This document shows positions 26,844-36,186 of a stretch of DNA of 64,000 bases, piece after piece. Each line of letters starts with the position of its first letter. Positions within the stretch are counted from its first letter, which is position 1. Below the pieces are notes generated by a model. The model was not told the origin of the DNA, did no database searches, and worked only from the letters and a program-made list of their open reading frames with translations. Origin of the DNA: Pradoshia sp. D12 (GTDB lineage: Bacteria > Bacillota > Bacilli > Bacillales > Pradoshiaceae); contig NZ_CP044545.1 in the NCBI RefSeq assembly GCF_008935075.1, positions 1,701,501 to 1,765,500 of the forward strand. The letters are read 5' to 3'. The translations under genes were made by a program, and so were the position numbers.

Positions 26844-28121
26844 TTATAGATTGTCTGCAGGAGAAGTGGCATCATACCTCTTTGCTTGTTCATCAGGCAC
26901 AAAATCCGCATTGAATTCTTTCTCTGATTTAGAAACAACAACAGTTGCCACACCGTTGCCAATTAGGTTCGTAATTGCACGTGCTTCAGACATGAAACGA
27001 TCGACACCAATTAATAACGCCATTCCTTCTACCGGAATCATTGGGAAGGCAGCCAAAGTGGCGGCCAGTGTGATAAAGCCGGATCCTGTCACCCCTGCAG
27101 CGCCTTTTGAGGTTAGCATTAATATGCCAAGCAAGGTCAGTTCTTGCCAGATGGTCAAATCAATCCCATAGGCCTGGGCGATAAAGATGGCGGCCATTGA
27201 TAGATATATAGATGTACCATCAAGGTTAAAGGAGTACCCTGTAGGGATGACCAAACCGACGACTTGCTTTGAACAGCCGTAGTTTTCTAGCTTTCGCATC
27301 ATTCCCGGCAGGGCAGATTCGGAAGATGATGTACCAAGAACCAGCAGAATCTCTTCTTTAATATAGGCCATGAACTTAAAGATATTAAAACCGTAATATT
27401 TTGCAATTGAGCCGAGGACCAAGACGACGAATAAAAACATAGTGAGGTACACAGAGCCCATCAATTTTCCGAGTGAAACAAGCGATCCAAGACCGAAATT
27501 TCCGATTGTATAGGCCATTGCGGCAAACGCGGCGATAGGGGATATTTTCATAACCATATTGACAATCTTAAAGAATATATCAGCTACTATTTCAAAGAAG
27601 GTGATGACTGGTTTGGCTCTTTCGCCGACAGAAGCAGCAGCCAGTCCGAATAGAATTGCTGAGAACAAGACCGGAAGCAATTCCCCTGAAGCAAGGGCGC
27701 CGACAACATTCTCAGGAATCAAGTTCAGAATGAATGCTCCGAAGCCCTGATCCGATTCAGCAGCCTGTGCCGTATATTGAGATACATCGCCAGTTTTTAA
27801 ATTCTCTGTATTAAGCCCGCTTCCAGGCTGAACAAAGTTGACGACAAGAATACCGATTGCTAAAGCAAGAGTGGATACAATTTCGAAATACAATAAAGCC
27901 TTGCCGCCAATCTTCCCGATTTTCTTTAGGTTGCCCATGCTTCCAATCCCAATGATTACTGTCAAAAAGATAATTGGAGCAATCAACATTTTAATTAATT
28001 TTATGAATAAATCAGCAAGGATTTTTAAACTGGCACCGAACTCAGGGAAAATTGCCCCTACCATAATCCCTAAAATGATACCGGTGACAACTTGGACAGT
28101 TAGATTCTTAAAGATTTTCAA
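26844..28121 (-). CDS. dctP: C4-dicarboxylate:cation symporter DctP (DAACS family)
   Basis: A sodium- or proton-coupled importer of succinate, fumarate and malate, 425 residues, of the dicarboxylate/amino acid:cation symporter family. Visible signatures are the N-terminal [19 protein letters not shown], a [20 protein letters not shown] helix, the serine-rich [14 protein letters not shown] hairpin, [23 protein letters not shown] and [22 protein letters not shown] place the start at TTG 28121 with AAGAAGG seven bases upstream; the TTG two codons earlier is too close to the site. A perfect cre lies in the leader. The dctB, dctS and dctR genes beside it form the same functional set as in B. subtilis. 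Confidence 0.93.
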   Translation of the reverse strand: MKIFKNLTVQVVTGIILGIMVGAIFPEFGASLKILADLFIKLIKMLIAPIIFLTVIIGIGSMGNLKKIGKIGGKALLYFEIVSTLALAIGILVVNFVQPGSGLNTENLKTGDVSQYTAQAAESDQGFGAFILNLIPENVVGALASGELLPVLFSAILFGLAAASVGERAKPVITFFEIVADIFFKIVNMVMKISPIAAFAAMAYTIGNFGLGSLVSLGKLMGSVYLTMFLFVVLVLGSIAKYYGFNIFKFMAYIKEEILLVLGTSSSESALPGMMRKLENYGCSKQVVGLVIPTGYSFNLDGTSIYLSMAAIFIAQAYGIDLTIWQELTLLGILMLTSKGAAGVTGSGFITLAATLAAFPMIPVEGMALLIGVDRFMSEARAITNLIGNGVATVVVSKSEKEFNADFVPDEQAKRYDATSPADNL

Positions 28122-28145
28122 AGCCAACCCTTCTTTCTGTTTTAT

Positions 28146-28159
28146 TGTTAGCGCTTACA
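28146..28159 (-). promoter_or_regulatory. CcpA binding site (cre) upstream of dctP
   Basis: On the minus strand TGTAAGCGCTAACA matches the cre consensus TGWAARCGYTWWCA at every position. It lies 25 bp before the dctP start, so CcpA binding would block transcription in the presence of preferred sugars. Confidence 0.85.
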
Positions 28160-28218
28160 ATTTATTGTGTTTATCTTAAAGGATAAAGAAGGAATTGTGG
28201 GATTATGGTTTTAATGTT

Positions 28219-28236
28219 CTTTTTGGTCTTTTTGGT
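28219..28236 (-). promoter_or_regulatory. Tandem 9-bp repeat CTTTTTGGT, candidate DctR site
   Basis: CTTTTTGGT occurs twice back-to-back, about 100 bp upstream of dctP. A direct repeat in this position is a candidate for the response regulator DctR. The assignment is positional inference only. Confidence 0.4.
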
Positions 28237-28305
28237 CACCAGGATAATTATCTTAATCGAAAGAATGAGCATATTTCTTTAATCAGCATCCAATCTATAT
28301 GAAAA

Positions 28306-28332
28306 AGAAAGACCTTCCGTAGGGGAAGGCCT
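28306..28332 (-). terminator. Terminator of dctB
   Basis: A GACCTTCC/GGAAGGCC-type stem is followed on the minus strand by a TTTCTTTTTC tract. Confidence 0.75.
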
Positions 28333-28334
28333 CA

Positions 28335-29378
28335 TCAGTCAATCGACTCTTGAATCTTTTTTAATAGTTTTTCGTCGAATTGGGTCTTATAGTAATCATA
28401 CAGTGGCAAGAAAGTTTGCTGCCATTGCCGTAATTCTTCGTCACTTAGATGATAGATTTCAAGCTCAGCGGAAGCTTCCAATTTCGCTAAGGATTCTCTG
28501 TTCATTTGCTCGGATTGCGTTAAGTTCCAAGCTGTCGCTTCGTCCATTGCTTCGATGACTGCCTGCTGTAAATTCTTTGGAAGACTGTTCCAAAACTCAT
28601 TGTTAATCATGACTGCATATCCAAGAATACCATGGTTGGATAGTATCATATGATCTTGCACTTGATAGAAACCCTTAGAATCAATGTTAGAGATCGTATT
28701 TTCTTGGCCGTCAAGCTTCTCCCTTTCTAATAAACTATAAACCTGGTCAAAGGAAGCGCTTCGGTTCTCTGCACCAACAAGGTTCAGCTGCCTTTTGAGC
28801 ATGTTACTTGGCATGGTACGCAGAGTAAGTCCCTCAAGATTATCTGGCAGTTTAACAGGAGAATGGGCCGTTGTAATTTGTTTAAATCCATTATTCCAAA
28901 AGGCCAAGCCCTTCACACCATACTCATCAAGCATCCCTAATAGCTCTCCCTTTATGGGACCTGTGAAAATCTCTTCTATATCTTTATAATTCTTCAATAA
29001 ATACGGCAGATCGAGAACTTGCCATTCGGGAATCCAATCTGTCACTTTTGAGAAGGAGGGAGCAATCATCTCGATATCGCCATTTTGCAAAGCTTGCAGT
29101 TCCTCCCCATCTGAGTAGAGTGTGCTGTTTGGATATACCTCTACCTGGATAGCTCCGTTAGTCTTCTTCTCGACTAGCGTTGCAAATTTATCAGCGGTGA
29201 GCCCTTTTGGTGTATTTTCGGCAACAACATGACTAAAGTTGATGACAATTTGTTCGTTTAAGCCCTCTTGTTCAAAATCAGGCGGTAAGCTTGCTTTCTG
29301 CCCAAAATCATGCTGAACCCCCATGTATATCACCAATACGGCAATGATGGAAACAGCTGTTATTAAAAAACTTTTCAT
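28335..29378 (-). CDS. dctB: C4-dicarboxylate binding protein DctB (TRAP/DctP-type SBP)
   Basis: A 347-residue extracytoplasmic solute-binding protein of the TRAP-dctP fold, held in the membrane by an uncleaved or signal-type N-terminal helix (MKSFLITAVSIIAVLVIYMG). Family features are NFSHVVAENTPKGLTADKFATLVEKKTNGAIQVEVYPN, SDGEELQALQNGDIEM, and the arginine-containing LEGLTLRTMPSNM segment that contacts the carboxylate in TRAP proteins. No TRAP membrane subunits are present; as in B. subtilis DctB it more likely presents dicarboxylates to DctS and DctP. I chose ATG 29378, preceded by GGGGATATG; the frame stays open far upstream but overlaps the divergent dctS. Divergent from dctS by 88 bp. 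Confidence 0.9.
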   Translation of the reverse strand: MKSFLITAVSIIAVLVIYMGVQHDFGQKASLPPDFEQEGLNEQIVINFSHVVAENTPKGLTADKFATLVEKKTNGAIQVEVYPNSTLYSDGEELQALQNGDIEMIAPSFSKVTDWIPEWQVLDLPYLLKNYKDIEEIFTGPIKGELLGMLDEYGVKGLAFWNNGFKQITTAHSPVKLPDNLEGLTLRTMPSNMLKRQLNLVGAENRSASFDQVYSLLEREKLDGQENTISNIDSKGFYQVQDHMILSNHGILGYAVMINNEFWNSLPKNLQQAVIEAMDEATAWNLTQSEQMNRESLAKLEASAELEIYHLSDEELRQWQQTFLPLYDYYKTQFDEKLLKKIQESID

Positions 29379-29466
29379 ATCATATCCCCGCCATATTATT
29401 CTTTTCAATATTCTACCATGTTTTTTGGTGGTACAATGGAAAAAAGTTACTCGAGGAGTTTTGGGC

Positions 29467-31047
29467 ATGAAGCAAATATCTATCCATTGGAAGATTATGA
29501 CTATGACTTTCTTCATCATTATCTGTTCTTTTGCTGTTGCAGGTATCTTTGTGCTCGGAAGTTTCATGGAAAAGAAGGAGGCAGAAATCAGCGAACGGAG
29601 CCTGCTCCTCTCAAGAACGGTTGCTGAATTGCCTGAGGTGAGGAAGCTGCTTTCAGAAGGCGGTGACAAAAGCAGAGCGGAAGAAATAAACCCAGTTGTT
29701 GAGCGGATTAGGGTTATCAATAATGCTGATTATATTGTTGTGCTCAATAATAATCGTATCCGACTGTCCCATCCTGTCAAAAGGATGATAGGTACAGTGT
29801 CAAAAACGGCAGATGAGGATGCTGCGTTTACGGAACACAGCTATGTCTCTAAAGCGAATGGAGAAGCAGGCACAGTTATGCGCGGATTTGTTCCTATTAT
29901 GGATGATGAACATAATCAGGTAGGGGTGGTTATCACAGGATATCTGACCCCAACTCTATGGGAAATTGTATGGGGGACAAGGATTGAAATCTTCTTGGCT
30001 ATTGGTTTTTCGCTGCTACTTGGCGCATGGGGAGCATGGTCACTGGCACGGCATGTTAAAAACCAAATGTTTGGGCTTGAGCCACATGAAATAGCTCGTC
30101 TCTATGCCGAACGGAATGAAACCTTCAATGCCATGCATGAAGGAATTATCGCTATTGATAATGATATGACCATTACGGTTTTTAATGAAAAGGCCTATCG
30201 TATCCTTGGTGTAGATAAGCAAAATCTAATCGGCAAGAATATTTATGATGTTCTGCCTGATACAAGATTGCCAGAAATCATTGATTTTAATCACCCGGTC
30301 TATAATAAGGAGTTATTGGTCAACCAGCATTCCATTTTGAGTAATCGTATTCCTATTCAGGTAAGGGGCAAAACGATTGGAGCCGTCGCAGTCTTTCAGG
30401 ACAGGACAGACGTGAAGAAGCTAGCCGAGGAGCTTACAGGCGTAAAGGCTTTTGTTCAGGCTCTCCGTGTTCAAAATCATGAACATAAAAATAAGATGCA
30501 TACAATCGCAGGCTTGCTTCAGCTTGGTAAATATAAAAAAGCAACTGAATATATCTTCCAAGCTAAAGAAGAACAAGAAATGCTCACTGATTTCCTACAT
30601 GAACGCATTAAAGATGACAATCTATCAGGTTTGCTTTTAAGTAAGGTTAGCCATGGGAAAGAACTAGGTATCGAAGTCGAAATAGATAAGAACAGCAATT
30701 GGACTCATTTTCCAAATGGGCTTGACCATCATGATTTTGTCGTCATTATCGGAAATCTTATTGAAAATGCATTCGAGGCTGTACAGAAATCTATCCAAAA
30801 AGAGCGTAAAGTGTCTATTAGCTTGGACCAAACGGATGAATCTACATCAATTTTGGTGGAGGATAATGGAATTGGGATGGATGAAGCCGTCATCAATAAT
30901 CTATTCAAAAATGGATACACCACCAAACAAGAAGAAGGACATGGGATTGGCATGTACTTGATTCATGAAATTGTCGCCAAAGGCGGCGGCAATATTGAAG
31001 TGGATAGTTCTCCTGGTGAAGGGACCAGCATTGTCATTACTTTTTAA
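29467..31047 (+). CDS. dctS: Sensor histidine kinase DctS (CitA/DcuS family)
   Basis: A 526-residue membrane kinase that senses C4-dicarboxylates. It has an N-terminal helix (about 10-32), a periplasmic PDC-type sensor with RLSHP and GFVPIMD, a second helix (about 175-195), a PAS domain (NAMHEGIIAIDNDMTITVFNEKA), the phospho-acceptor region RVQNHEHKNKMHTIAGLL, and an ATPase domain with GNLIENAFEA, DNGIGMD and GHGIGMYL. The ATG at 29467 has GAGGAG eight bases upstream; longer openings overlap dctB. dctR follows after 12 bp. Confidence 0.93.
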   Translation: MKQISIHWKIMTMTFFIIICSFAVAGIFVLGSFMEKKEAEISERSLLLSRTVAELPEVRKLLSEGGDKSRAEEINPVVERIRVINNADYIVVLNNNRIRLSHPVKRMIGTVSKTADEDAAFTEHSYVSKANGEAGTVMRGFVPIMDDEHNQVGVVITGYLTPTLWEIVWGTRIEIFLAIGFSLLLGAWGAWSLARHVKNQMFGLEPHEIARLYAERNETFNAMHEGIIAIDNDMTITVFNEKAYRILGVDKQNLIGKNIYDVLPDTRLPEIIDFNHPVYNKELLVNQHSILSNRIPIQVRGKTIGAVAVFQDRTDVKKLAEELTGVKAFVQALRVQNHEHKNKMHTIAGLLQLGKYKKATEYIFQAKEEQEMLTDFLHERIKDDNLSGLLLSKVSHGKELGIEVEIDKNSNWTHFPNGLDHHDFVVIIGNLIENAFEAVQKSIQKERKVSISLDQTDESTSILVEDNGIGMDEAVINNLFKNGYTTKQEEGHGIGMYLIHEIVAKGGGNIEVDSSPGEGTSIVITF

Positions 31048-31059
31048 GGGGGAAATGAA

Positions 31060-31749
31060 ATGGAAACAGTTACTGTATTACTAATTGAGGACGATCCAAT
31101 GGTACGCGAGGTTAATCGTGGGTTTATTGAGAAAATAGAAGGCTTCCATGTCGTCGGTTTTGCCCCGAACGGTAAGGTGGGGCTTGAACAAATAGAAATC
31201 TTGAAGCCAGAACTTGTTTTAATGGATATATTCATGCCTGAACAGGATGGGCTTGCTACTATCCGCAAAATCAGGGAAAAGGCCATTTCGACAGAGGTCA
31301 TCGTCGTTACGGCAGCTAATGACCAGCAGACAATTCGGGAAATTCTGCAGTTTGGAGCTTTTGACTATGTCATGAAGCCATTCACCTTTGAGCGAATGAA
31401 GCAAGCGCTCGAAAACTATAAGGCATACAGGGAGCAATTCAAACAGAAAGAGGAGTTGACTCAGGATGAATTGGACCGTCTCTTGCGCAGCCAACCTGAA
31501 CAGGGGCATAAAATGAAGAAGGAAGTACTCCCTAAAGGACTTAACCCGGCAACAATGGAGAAAATACTTCTATTCATCGAAGAGAAAAAGAAACCAATCT
31601 CGGCAGAAGAAGTTGCCGAAGGGACTGGACTTGCAAGAGTCACAGCTCGTCGTTATCTGGAACATCTCGAAAAGCAAAACAAAGTAGAAATTGTATTACA
31701 GTATGGCGGGATAGGACGGCCTATCAACCGTTATCAAACGGTTAATTGA
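31060..31749 (+). CDS. dctR: Response regulator DctR (CitB/DcuR family)
   Basis: A 229-residue regulator with a receiver domain (phospho-acceptor D56 in LVLMDIFMPEQDG, acidic IEDDP near the N-terminus, conserved K in VMKPF). A C-terminal helix-turn-helix (KPISAEEVAEGTGLARVTARRYLEHL) is typical of the CitB/DcuR group. It is expected to activate dctP when DctS detects succinate, fumarate or malate. AAGGGGG precedes the ATG; it is cotranscribed with dctS. Confidence 0.93.
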   Translation: METVTVLLIEDDPMVREVNRGFIEKIEGFHVVGFAPNGKVGLEQIEILKPELVLMDIFMPEQDGLATIRKIREKAISTEVIVVTAANDQQTIREILQFGAFDYVMKPFTFERMKQALENYKAYREQFKQKEELTQDELDRLLRSQPEQGHKMKKEVLPKGLNPATMEKILLFIEEKKKPISAEEVAEGTGLARVTARRYLEHLEKQNKVEIVLQYGGIGRPINRYQTVN

Positions 31750-31931
31750 TATTAGCATTAATCAGTTAAGAAGCTACAAAAGCTAAATATTTCTTGTTTT
31801 ATCAGAGAATTATTGCAATATCCATTCAAGGTTATTCAACGTTTGGCAACCTAGCAATGAAAAGTAAAAAATACAATACATCCTGGGGAAAAACTTTATT
31901 ATAAATTCAAAAAAATGAGGGGGAACTCGTT

Positions 31932-32993
31932 ATGGAGAATAAATTGATTCAAGAGTTAGGGATTAAATATCCCATCTTACAAGCTCCTATGGCAGGCGTG
32001 ACCACTCCGGAACTAGTTTCATCAGTTTCAAATAATAATTGTTTAGGTAGTATTGGAGCCGGTTATTTAACAGCAGATAAAACAAGAGAATTCATACATA
32101 ATGTAAAAAAGTTAACTAAACATCCATTTGGTATAAATCTTTTTGTACCTGAAAATCATGAATTAATAGAAGATAAAATTTTAAAAACGAATAGTTTATT
32201 AGACCAATATCGAAAAGAACTTCAGATAGTAAAGGATGATTTGTCGATTTCTACTAAATCAGAATTCGATGAACAAATTGAAATAGTATTAAAAGAAAAA
32301 TTGAAGGTTTGCTCGTTCACATTTGGTATTCCAAGTAAAGAGATTGTGAAAGAATTAAAAAAGGTCGGAACAGTTGTTATAGGTACTGCAACAAATGTAA
32401 AAGAAGCCCAAATAGTTGAGAGTATAGGAATGGATGCAGTGGTTGTTCAAGGCAGCGAAGCAGGAGGACATAGAGGATCATTTATGAATCCAGATAGCTT
32501 AATAGGGTTAATGTCTTTAATTCCACAAGTTGTAGATAATGTTTCCATACCTGTTATTGCTGCAGGAGGGATTATGGATGGAAGAGGTGTCACAGCGGCT
32601 TTATGTCTTGGTGCAAAAGCAGTTCAATTAGGCACAGCTTTTTTAACTACAAAAGAGAGTGGAGCACATCCATTACATAAGAAGGCTATTCTTAATGCAT
32701 CAGAAGAAGATGTATTATTAACCAGGGTCTTTTCTGGTAAGACAGCCCGGGGTGTTAACAATAAATTCATGGAAAATATGAGAGAGTACGAAAATGAATT
32801 GCCGGCTTATCCTTATCAAAATACATTAACTAAAGAAATAAGAAGGGTAGCAAGTGAACAAAATAATAAGGAATATATGTCACTTTGGTCTGGGCAGAGC
32901 CCAAGATTAAGCAGGGAAGTATCGGTTAAAGAATTAATACAATCTCTTCAAGAAGAATCAAAAGGGATTCTGAACCAGTTTGTAAATTTATAA
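31932..32993 (+). CDS. Nitronate monooxygenase family (FMN) protein
   Basis: A 353-residue FMN-dependent TIM-barrel enzyme of the nitronate monooxygenase/2-nitropropane dioxygenase family, which oxidises toxic propionate-3-nitronate or related nitronates. Signatures are YPILQAPMAGVTTPELVSSVS, FTFGIPS, VVVQGSEAGGHRGS with the conserved histidine, IPVIAAGGIMDGRGVTAALCLGAKAVQLGTAFL and the C-terminal LWSGQ. A TGAGGGGGA site lies before the ATG. It is monocistronic, and its substrate in vivo is uncertain since the family also includes NADH:quinone-type enzymes. Confidence 0.93.
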   Translation: MENKLIQELGIKYPILQAPMAGVTTPELVSSVSNNNCLGSIGAGYLTADKTREFIHNVKKLTKHPFGINLFVPENHELIEDKILKTNSLLDQYRKELQIVKDDLSISTKSEFDEQIEIVLKEKLKVCSFTFGIPSKEIVKELKKVGTVVIGTATNVKEAQIVESIGMDAVVVQGSEAGGHRGSFMNPDSLIGLMSLIPQVVDNVSIPVIAAGGIMDGRGVTAALCLGAKAVQLGTAFLTTKESGAHPLHKKAILNASEEDVLLTRVFSGKTARGVNNKFMENMREYENELPAYPYQNTLTKEIRRVASEQNNKEYMSLWSGQSPRLSREVSVKELIQSLQEESKGILNQFVNL

Positions 32994-33001
32994 TTTATAA
33001 T

Positions 33002-33133
33002 TTATCTTTTATTTTTACTTTTGAATAAGAACAAAAACCACCAAACTAATAAAAATAAATATCCTATGGTTGTAAATATGGACCAGATCGCTCCATGTTG
33101 TAATAGACTAATTAAATGTTCAAATTCGTTCAT
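33002..33133 (-). CDS. 43-residue single-pass membrane peptide
   Basis: The minus strand codes MNEFEHLISLLQHGAIWSIF followed by a strongly hydrophobic, aromatic helix (GYLFLLVWWFLFLF) and a basic KSKNKR end. GGAAGAG lies about nine bases before the ATG. Small tail-anchored peptides of this shape are often missed; its function is unknown. It lies convergent to the nitronate monooxygenase gene. Confidence 0.55.
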   Translation of the reverse strand: MNEFEHLISLLQHGAIWSIFTTIGYLFLLVWWFLFLFKSKNKR

Positions 33134-33303
33134 TTTTTCTGCTCTTCCAATACTGTTTATCAAACTGATTATTAGAGCCACTTATTAGTATTTTCTTAAC
33201 AAATTTTAAATACTGGAAGGGAATGATAGCTTAAGGATGGAAATATAATGGTAGTAGGCAGGCTCATGATTACTTTTTAAAGGGAATGAAGGGGCGATCA
33301 GAT

Positions 33304-33714
33304 GTGAATATGATGGCGAAGGTTAAACTCATATTTTATGCAGTAATCGTATTTTCGATTTATCTGTATGCCATTTTCTATTCTTTTGGGGATCATGATT
33401 TGAATTTAAATCACACGTCTAGTAAACAAATCACTGCTTCCTCGGATGAGGATATCAGAAGAAATGTTCAAATAAAATTTATCCTTTTGAATTCATCCGG
33501 TCATGCACTTGGTGAAACTGATATTTTGATTAAGAAAAACTCTAAGAATCAAGACAAGAAACCCTTAAATGTTCAAACTAATAGTAAAGGTGAATATGAG
33601 TTGACCATAGAACCTGGTTCATATGATGTCCATTTAGAAAAAAATCGCTCTGTACAAAAACAAGTAACTATTCATTCTAAGGATGATGGTAAATCAATAG
33701 TACTGAAGTTTTAA
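33304..33714 (+). CDS. Membrane-anchored protein with carboxypeptidase-regulatory-like beta domain
   Basis: About 136 residues. A single N-terminal helix (LIFYAVIVFSIYLYAIFYSF) is followed by a polar linker and an Ig-like beta domain (VQIKFILLNSSGHALGETDILI ... TNSKGEYELTIEPGSYDVHLEK), which matches the pattern of CarboxypepD_reg/Cna-B-like domains. It is probably displayed outside the membrane. I prefer GTG 33304 with AAGGGG nine bases upstream over the ATG at 33286, whose only site is too close. Function is unknown. Confidence 0.7.
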   Translation: MNMMAKVKLIFYAVIVFSIYLYAIFYSFGDHDLNLNHTSSKQITASSDEDIRRNVQIKFILLNSSGHALGETDILIKKNSKNQDKKPLNVQTNSKGEYELTIEPGSYDVHLEKNRSVQKQVTIHSKDDGKSIVLKF

Positions 33715-33717
33715 AGA

Positions 33718-33740
33718 AGCCTTAAGTAAGGCTTTTTTAT
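33718..33740 (+). terminator. Terminator
   Basis: AGCCTTA/TAAGGCT (33718-33724 and 33727-33733) has a very short loop and is followed by TTTTTAT. Confidence 0.75.
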
Positions 33741-33847
33741 GCATTTGTTCATTATAAACGCTGTTAACAAACATATATTAAACGTTATTTATAGACTAAG
33801 TTTTGCCTGAACGTTATTGGTCGTCAAAAGTAAGGGAGGATTGAGCT

Positions 33848-34555
33848 ATGCGACAGATTATTGCCTTAGGAGGCGGAGGTTTCTCAATGGAACCGGATAA
33901 TCCGTTATTGGATCGATATATTTTAAAACAGGCTACTGTAAATAGGCCAAAAATATGCTTTGTACCAACTGCCAGCGGGGATGCGGACGGGTATGTACAA
34001 AGGTTTTATACCTTTTTTAATGAGCAGGAGTGCGAACCAACTCACTTATCATTATTTAAGCCTCCAACCAAAAATTTGCAGGATTACATACTCGAACAGG
34101 ATATTATCTATGTAGGTGGAGGTAATACGAAGAACTTATTAATTCTCTGGAAAGAGTGGGGATTGGATCGAATACTGAAAACTGCTTATGACCAAGGAAT
34201 CCTATTGTGCGGTATAAGTGCAGGTGCAATTTGCTGGTATGAGGAAGGATTGACCGATTCATTTGGAGATACACTTGAACCAATAAAGGCATTGGGGATA
34301 TTAAAGGGGAGTCATTCACCTCACTACGACGGTGAAATGAATAGAAGACCTGCCTATTTACAAATGGTTAAAGATAGATTAATAAATCCAGGTATTGCTG
34401 CTGATGATGGAGTAGGGCTTCATTATGTAAATGGAGAGCTGGTAAAAGTAGTGAGCTCCAGACCGAACGCCGCCGCCTATAGTGTTAAAATTTCTGAAGA
34501 TGGCATTGAGGAAAAAATCCTGGAACCCTTTTATTTAGGAAAGGAAGACTTATAG
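33848..34555 (+). CDS. Peptidase S51 (peptidase E-like) family protein
   Basis: A 235-residue serine hydrolase of family S51. The GGGNT motif (about 90-94) and the nucleophile elbow GISAGAICW with Ser at about 124 are present, followed by HSPHYDGE and the C-terminal strands. Relatives (peptidase E, cyanophycinase-like) cleave N-terminal Asp-X dipeptides or act on related amides; here the substrate is unknown. An AAGGGAGG site precedes the ATG. It is close to B. subtilis YgaJ in overall pattern. Monocistronic. Confidence 0.88.
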   Translation: MRQIIALGGGGFSMEPDNPLLDRYILKQATVNRPKICFVPTASGDADGYVQRFYTFFNEQECEPTHLSLFKPPTKNLQDYILEQDIIYVGGGNTKNLLILWKEWGLDRILKTAYDQGILLCGISAGAICWYEEGLTDSFGDTLEPIKALGILKGSHSPHYDGEMNRRPAYLQMVKDRLINPGIAADDGVGLHYVNGELVKVVSSRPNAAAYSVKISEDGIEEKILEPFYLGKEDL

Positions 34556-34681
34556 AGAGAATAACACGTTGTGCTTATTATAATGTTTACATCTTTTTCA
34601 TATGAGGGAAGTAGAAAAGTAAGCAAAAATAGATTAAAAGTCTTTCTGAATTGATAGTCGCAAATGAATGGGGTGCGGAGG

Positions 34682-35605
34682 ATGAAGATAGCGATTGCCG
34701 GCGGTAGCGGTTTTGTTGGGAAGGAACTTGCTGCATTATTAGTCAGGGAAGGTCACGAGGTTTATATTTTGACCCGTAATAAAAATAAGCTGACAATGTC
34801 AACTGTTAAACCAGTCGAATGGCTTAATGAATATAGTAAACCAGAAGAGGAATTGGAAGGGATTGAAGCTATTGTTAATCTAGCTGGCACATCCCTGAAT
34901 TCTGGTCGTTGGACGGAGAAAAGAAAAAAGCAAATTTTAAAAAGCCGTATAAATGCTACAAATGAGATCTATAGGATAATAGCAAAGCTTGACCCTAAAC
35001 CTCGAATTTTAATCAATGCAAGTGCTATTGGTTGTTATGAGCCATCTCTAGAACAAACCTATCATGAGGACTGGAAACAAGCAGGTGACAATTTTCTGGC
35101 GGAAACTGTTGTTCAGTGGGAGCAGGGAGCCCAAAAAGTAACAGATTTTGGAATGCGAGTCGTATTTGCCCGTTTTGGTCTAATTCTTGGTGCCAAAGAA
35201 GGGGCTTTTCAAAAATTGATTTTGCCCTATAAGCTATTTGTCGGAGGTAATTTAGGTTCAGGCCGACAATGGTATTCGTGGATTCATGTTGAGGATGTGG
35301 CAAATGCAATTTTATTTTGTATCCGAAATAACCAAATAAATGGCCCGGTGAATTTTACCGCTCCGCATCCAAAGAGAATGGAGGATTTCGGTAAAACTCT
35401 GGGTGAGGTACTTAATAAACCGCATTGGACAACCATTCCTTCTATTTTCATGAAGACAGCTCTTGGAGAAATGAGTACGTTAATACTGCAAGGGCAAAAG
35501 GTGATACCCAAAAAATTAATCGAAGCCGGATACTCATTTATCTATCCGGATTTAAGGTCTGCTCTAAGGCAATTAGTAAAACAAAGAAAGGACTCGCAGA
35601 GGTAA
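34682..35605 (+). CDS. TIGR01777 family NAD-dependent epimerase/dehydratase-like protein
   Basis: A 307-residue extended short-chain dehydrogenase-like protein. The nucleotide-binding GGSGFVGKEL lies at the N-terminus, then VNLAGTSLNSGRWTEKRKKQILKSRI, the NASAIGCYE segment, FARFGLILGAKEGAF, WYSWIHVEDV and a C-terminal DUF1731-like region (PHWTTIPSIFMKTALGEMS...GQKVIPKKLIEAGYSFIYPD). These define TIGR01777 (YfhF in Bacillus), for which no substrate is agreed. Start ATG 34682 follows GGGGTG; an upstream ATG at 34664 is also in frame. The stop lies inside a bidirectional terminator. Confidence 0.88.
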   Translation: MKIAIAGGSGFVGKELAALLVREGHEVYILTRNKNKLTMSTVKPVEWLNEYSKPEEELEGIEAIVNLAGTSLNSGRWTEKRKKQILKSRINATNEIYRIIAKLDPKPRILINASAIGCYEPSLEQTYHEDWKQAGDNFLAETVVQWEQGAQKVTDFGMRVVFARFGLILGAKEGAFQKLILPYKLFVGGNLGSGRQWYSWIHVEDVANAILFCIRNNQINGPVNFTAPHPKRMEDFGKTLGEVLNKPHWTTIPSIFMKTALGEMSTLILQGQKVIPKKLIEAGYSFIYPDLRSALRQLVKQRKDSQR

Positions 35606-35626
35606 AAGCAGAGTCCTTACTTCTTT
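35588..35626. terminator. Bidirectional terminator
   Basis: AAGGACTC/GAGTCCTT (35588-35595 and 35611-35618) has T-rich flanks on both strands, serving two convergent genes. Confidence 0.8.
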
Positions 35627-35630
35627 TGAA

Positions 35631-35999
35631 TTATTTTTCGTCATGAAAATCATGATTTTCATGCTCATCATGATCATTGTCTGCTGAATGTTCATAATGA
35701 TCCTCTACATGATCATCATATTGGTCGTCTGTATGATCCTGCTCTTGGTTCCATTGTTGACCGAAGAATAATGGACGTCTTCTTTCCTTGTATAGGTTTC
35801 TTGAAATGCCAATTATTTTCTTGAAGCGGATGGCTATTATGCTAGTTTGACCTCTATTTGTGGTAAGCAGCAACAAAAAGTCGCTCTTTAACGCCTTTAA
35901 TTCCCCGTAATATGAACCTTCAACTGTAATAACCTGGACTTGTTCACCAATTAGATCAGAAGCATAATCAAAAAAATCTTTATCACTTTCATTACTCAA
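35631..35999 (-). CDS. DUF2642-like (YuzF/spore-coat-type) protein with Asp/His-rich tail
   Basis: A 122-residue protein. The first 75 residues (LIGEQVQVITVEGSYYGELKALKSDFLLLLTTNRG...IAIRFKKIIGI) resemble the short Sm-like beta domain of DUF2642/YuzF proteins, several of which are spore-associated. From about residue 85 the tail is almost entirely Asp, His and Glu, a likely metal-binding or highly charged disordered segment. The start is a TTG at 35999 with GAGGGGAG upstream. Regulation is unknown; a sporulation role is inference from the family. Confidence 0.75.
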   Translation of the reverse strand: MSNESDKDFFDYASDLIGEQVQVITVEGSYYGELKALKSDFLLLLTTNRGQTSIIAIRFKKIIGISRNLYKERRRPLFFGQQWNQEQDHTDDQYDDHVEDHYEHSADNDHDEHENHDFHDEK

Positions 36000-36186
36000 A
36001 TGTAGTCTCCCCTCTCTTTATAATTAGTTAATGCACGTTATAGATCATTTGCATAGGTGTTTTGCTTAGGGAATAGGGGAATAATTATAGTTTGGTAATG
36101 GGTATAGAAACGGCAAAGTGATATGATAAACATATAAACCATACTATTCAACCCAGAATAGTTTTTTCGATAAGGGAGCTGGCAAC

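Noticed and set aside
29379-29720. N-terminal extension of the dctB frame
   Set aside because: It would overlap the divergent dctS start, and the residues are the antisense shadow of dctS; the binding protein begins naturally at ATG 29378.
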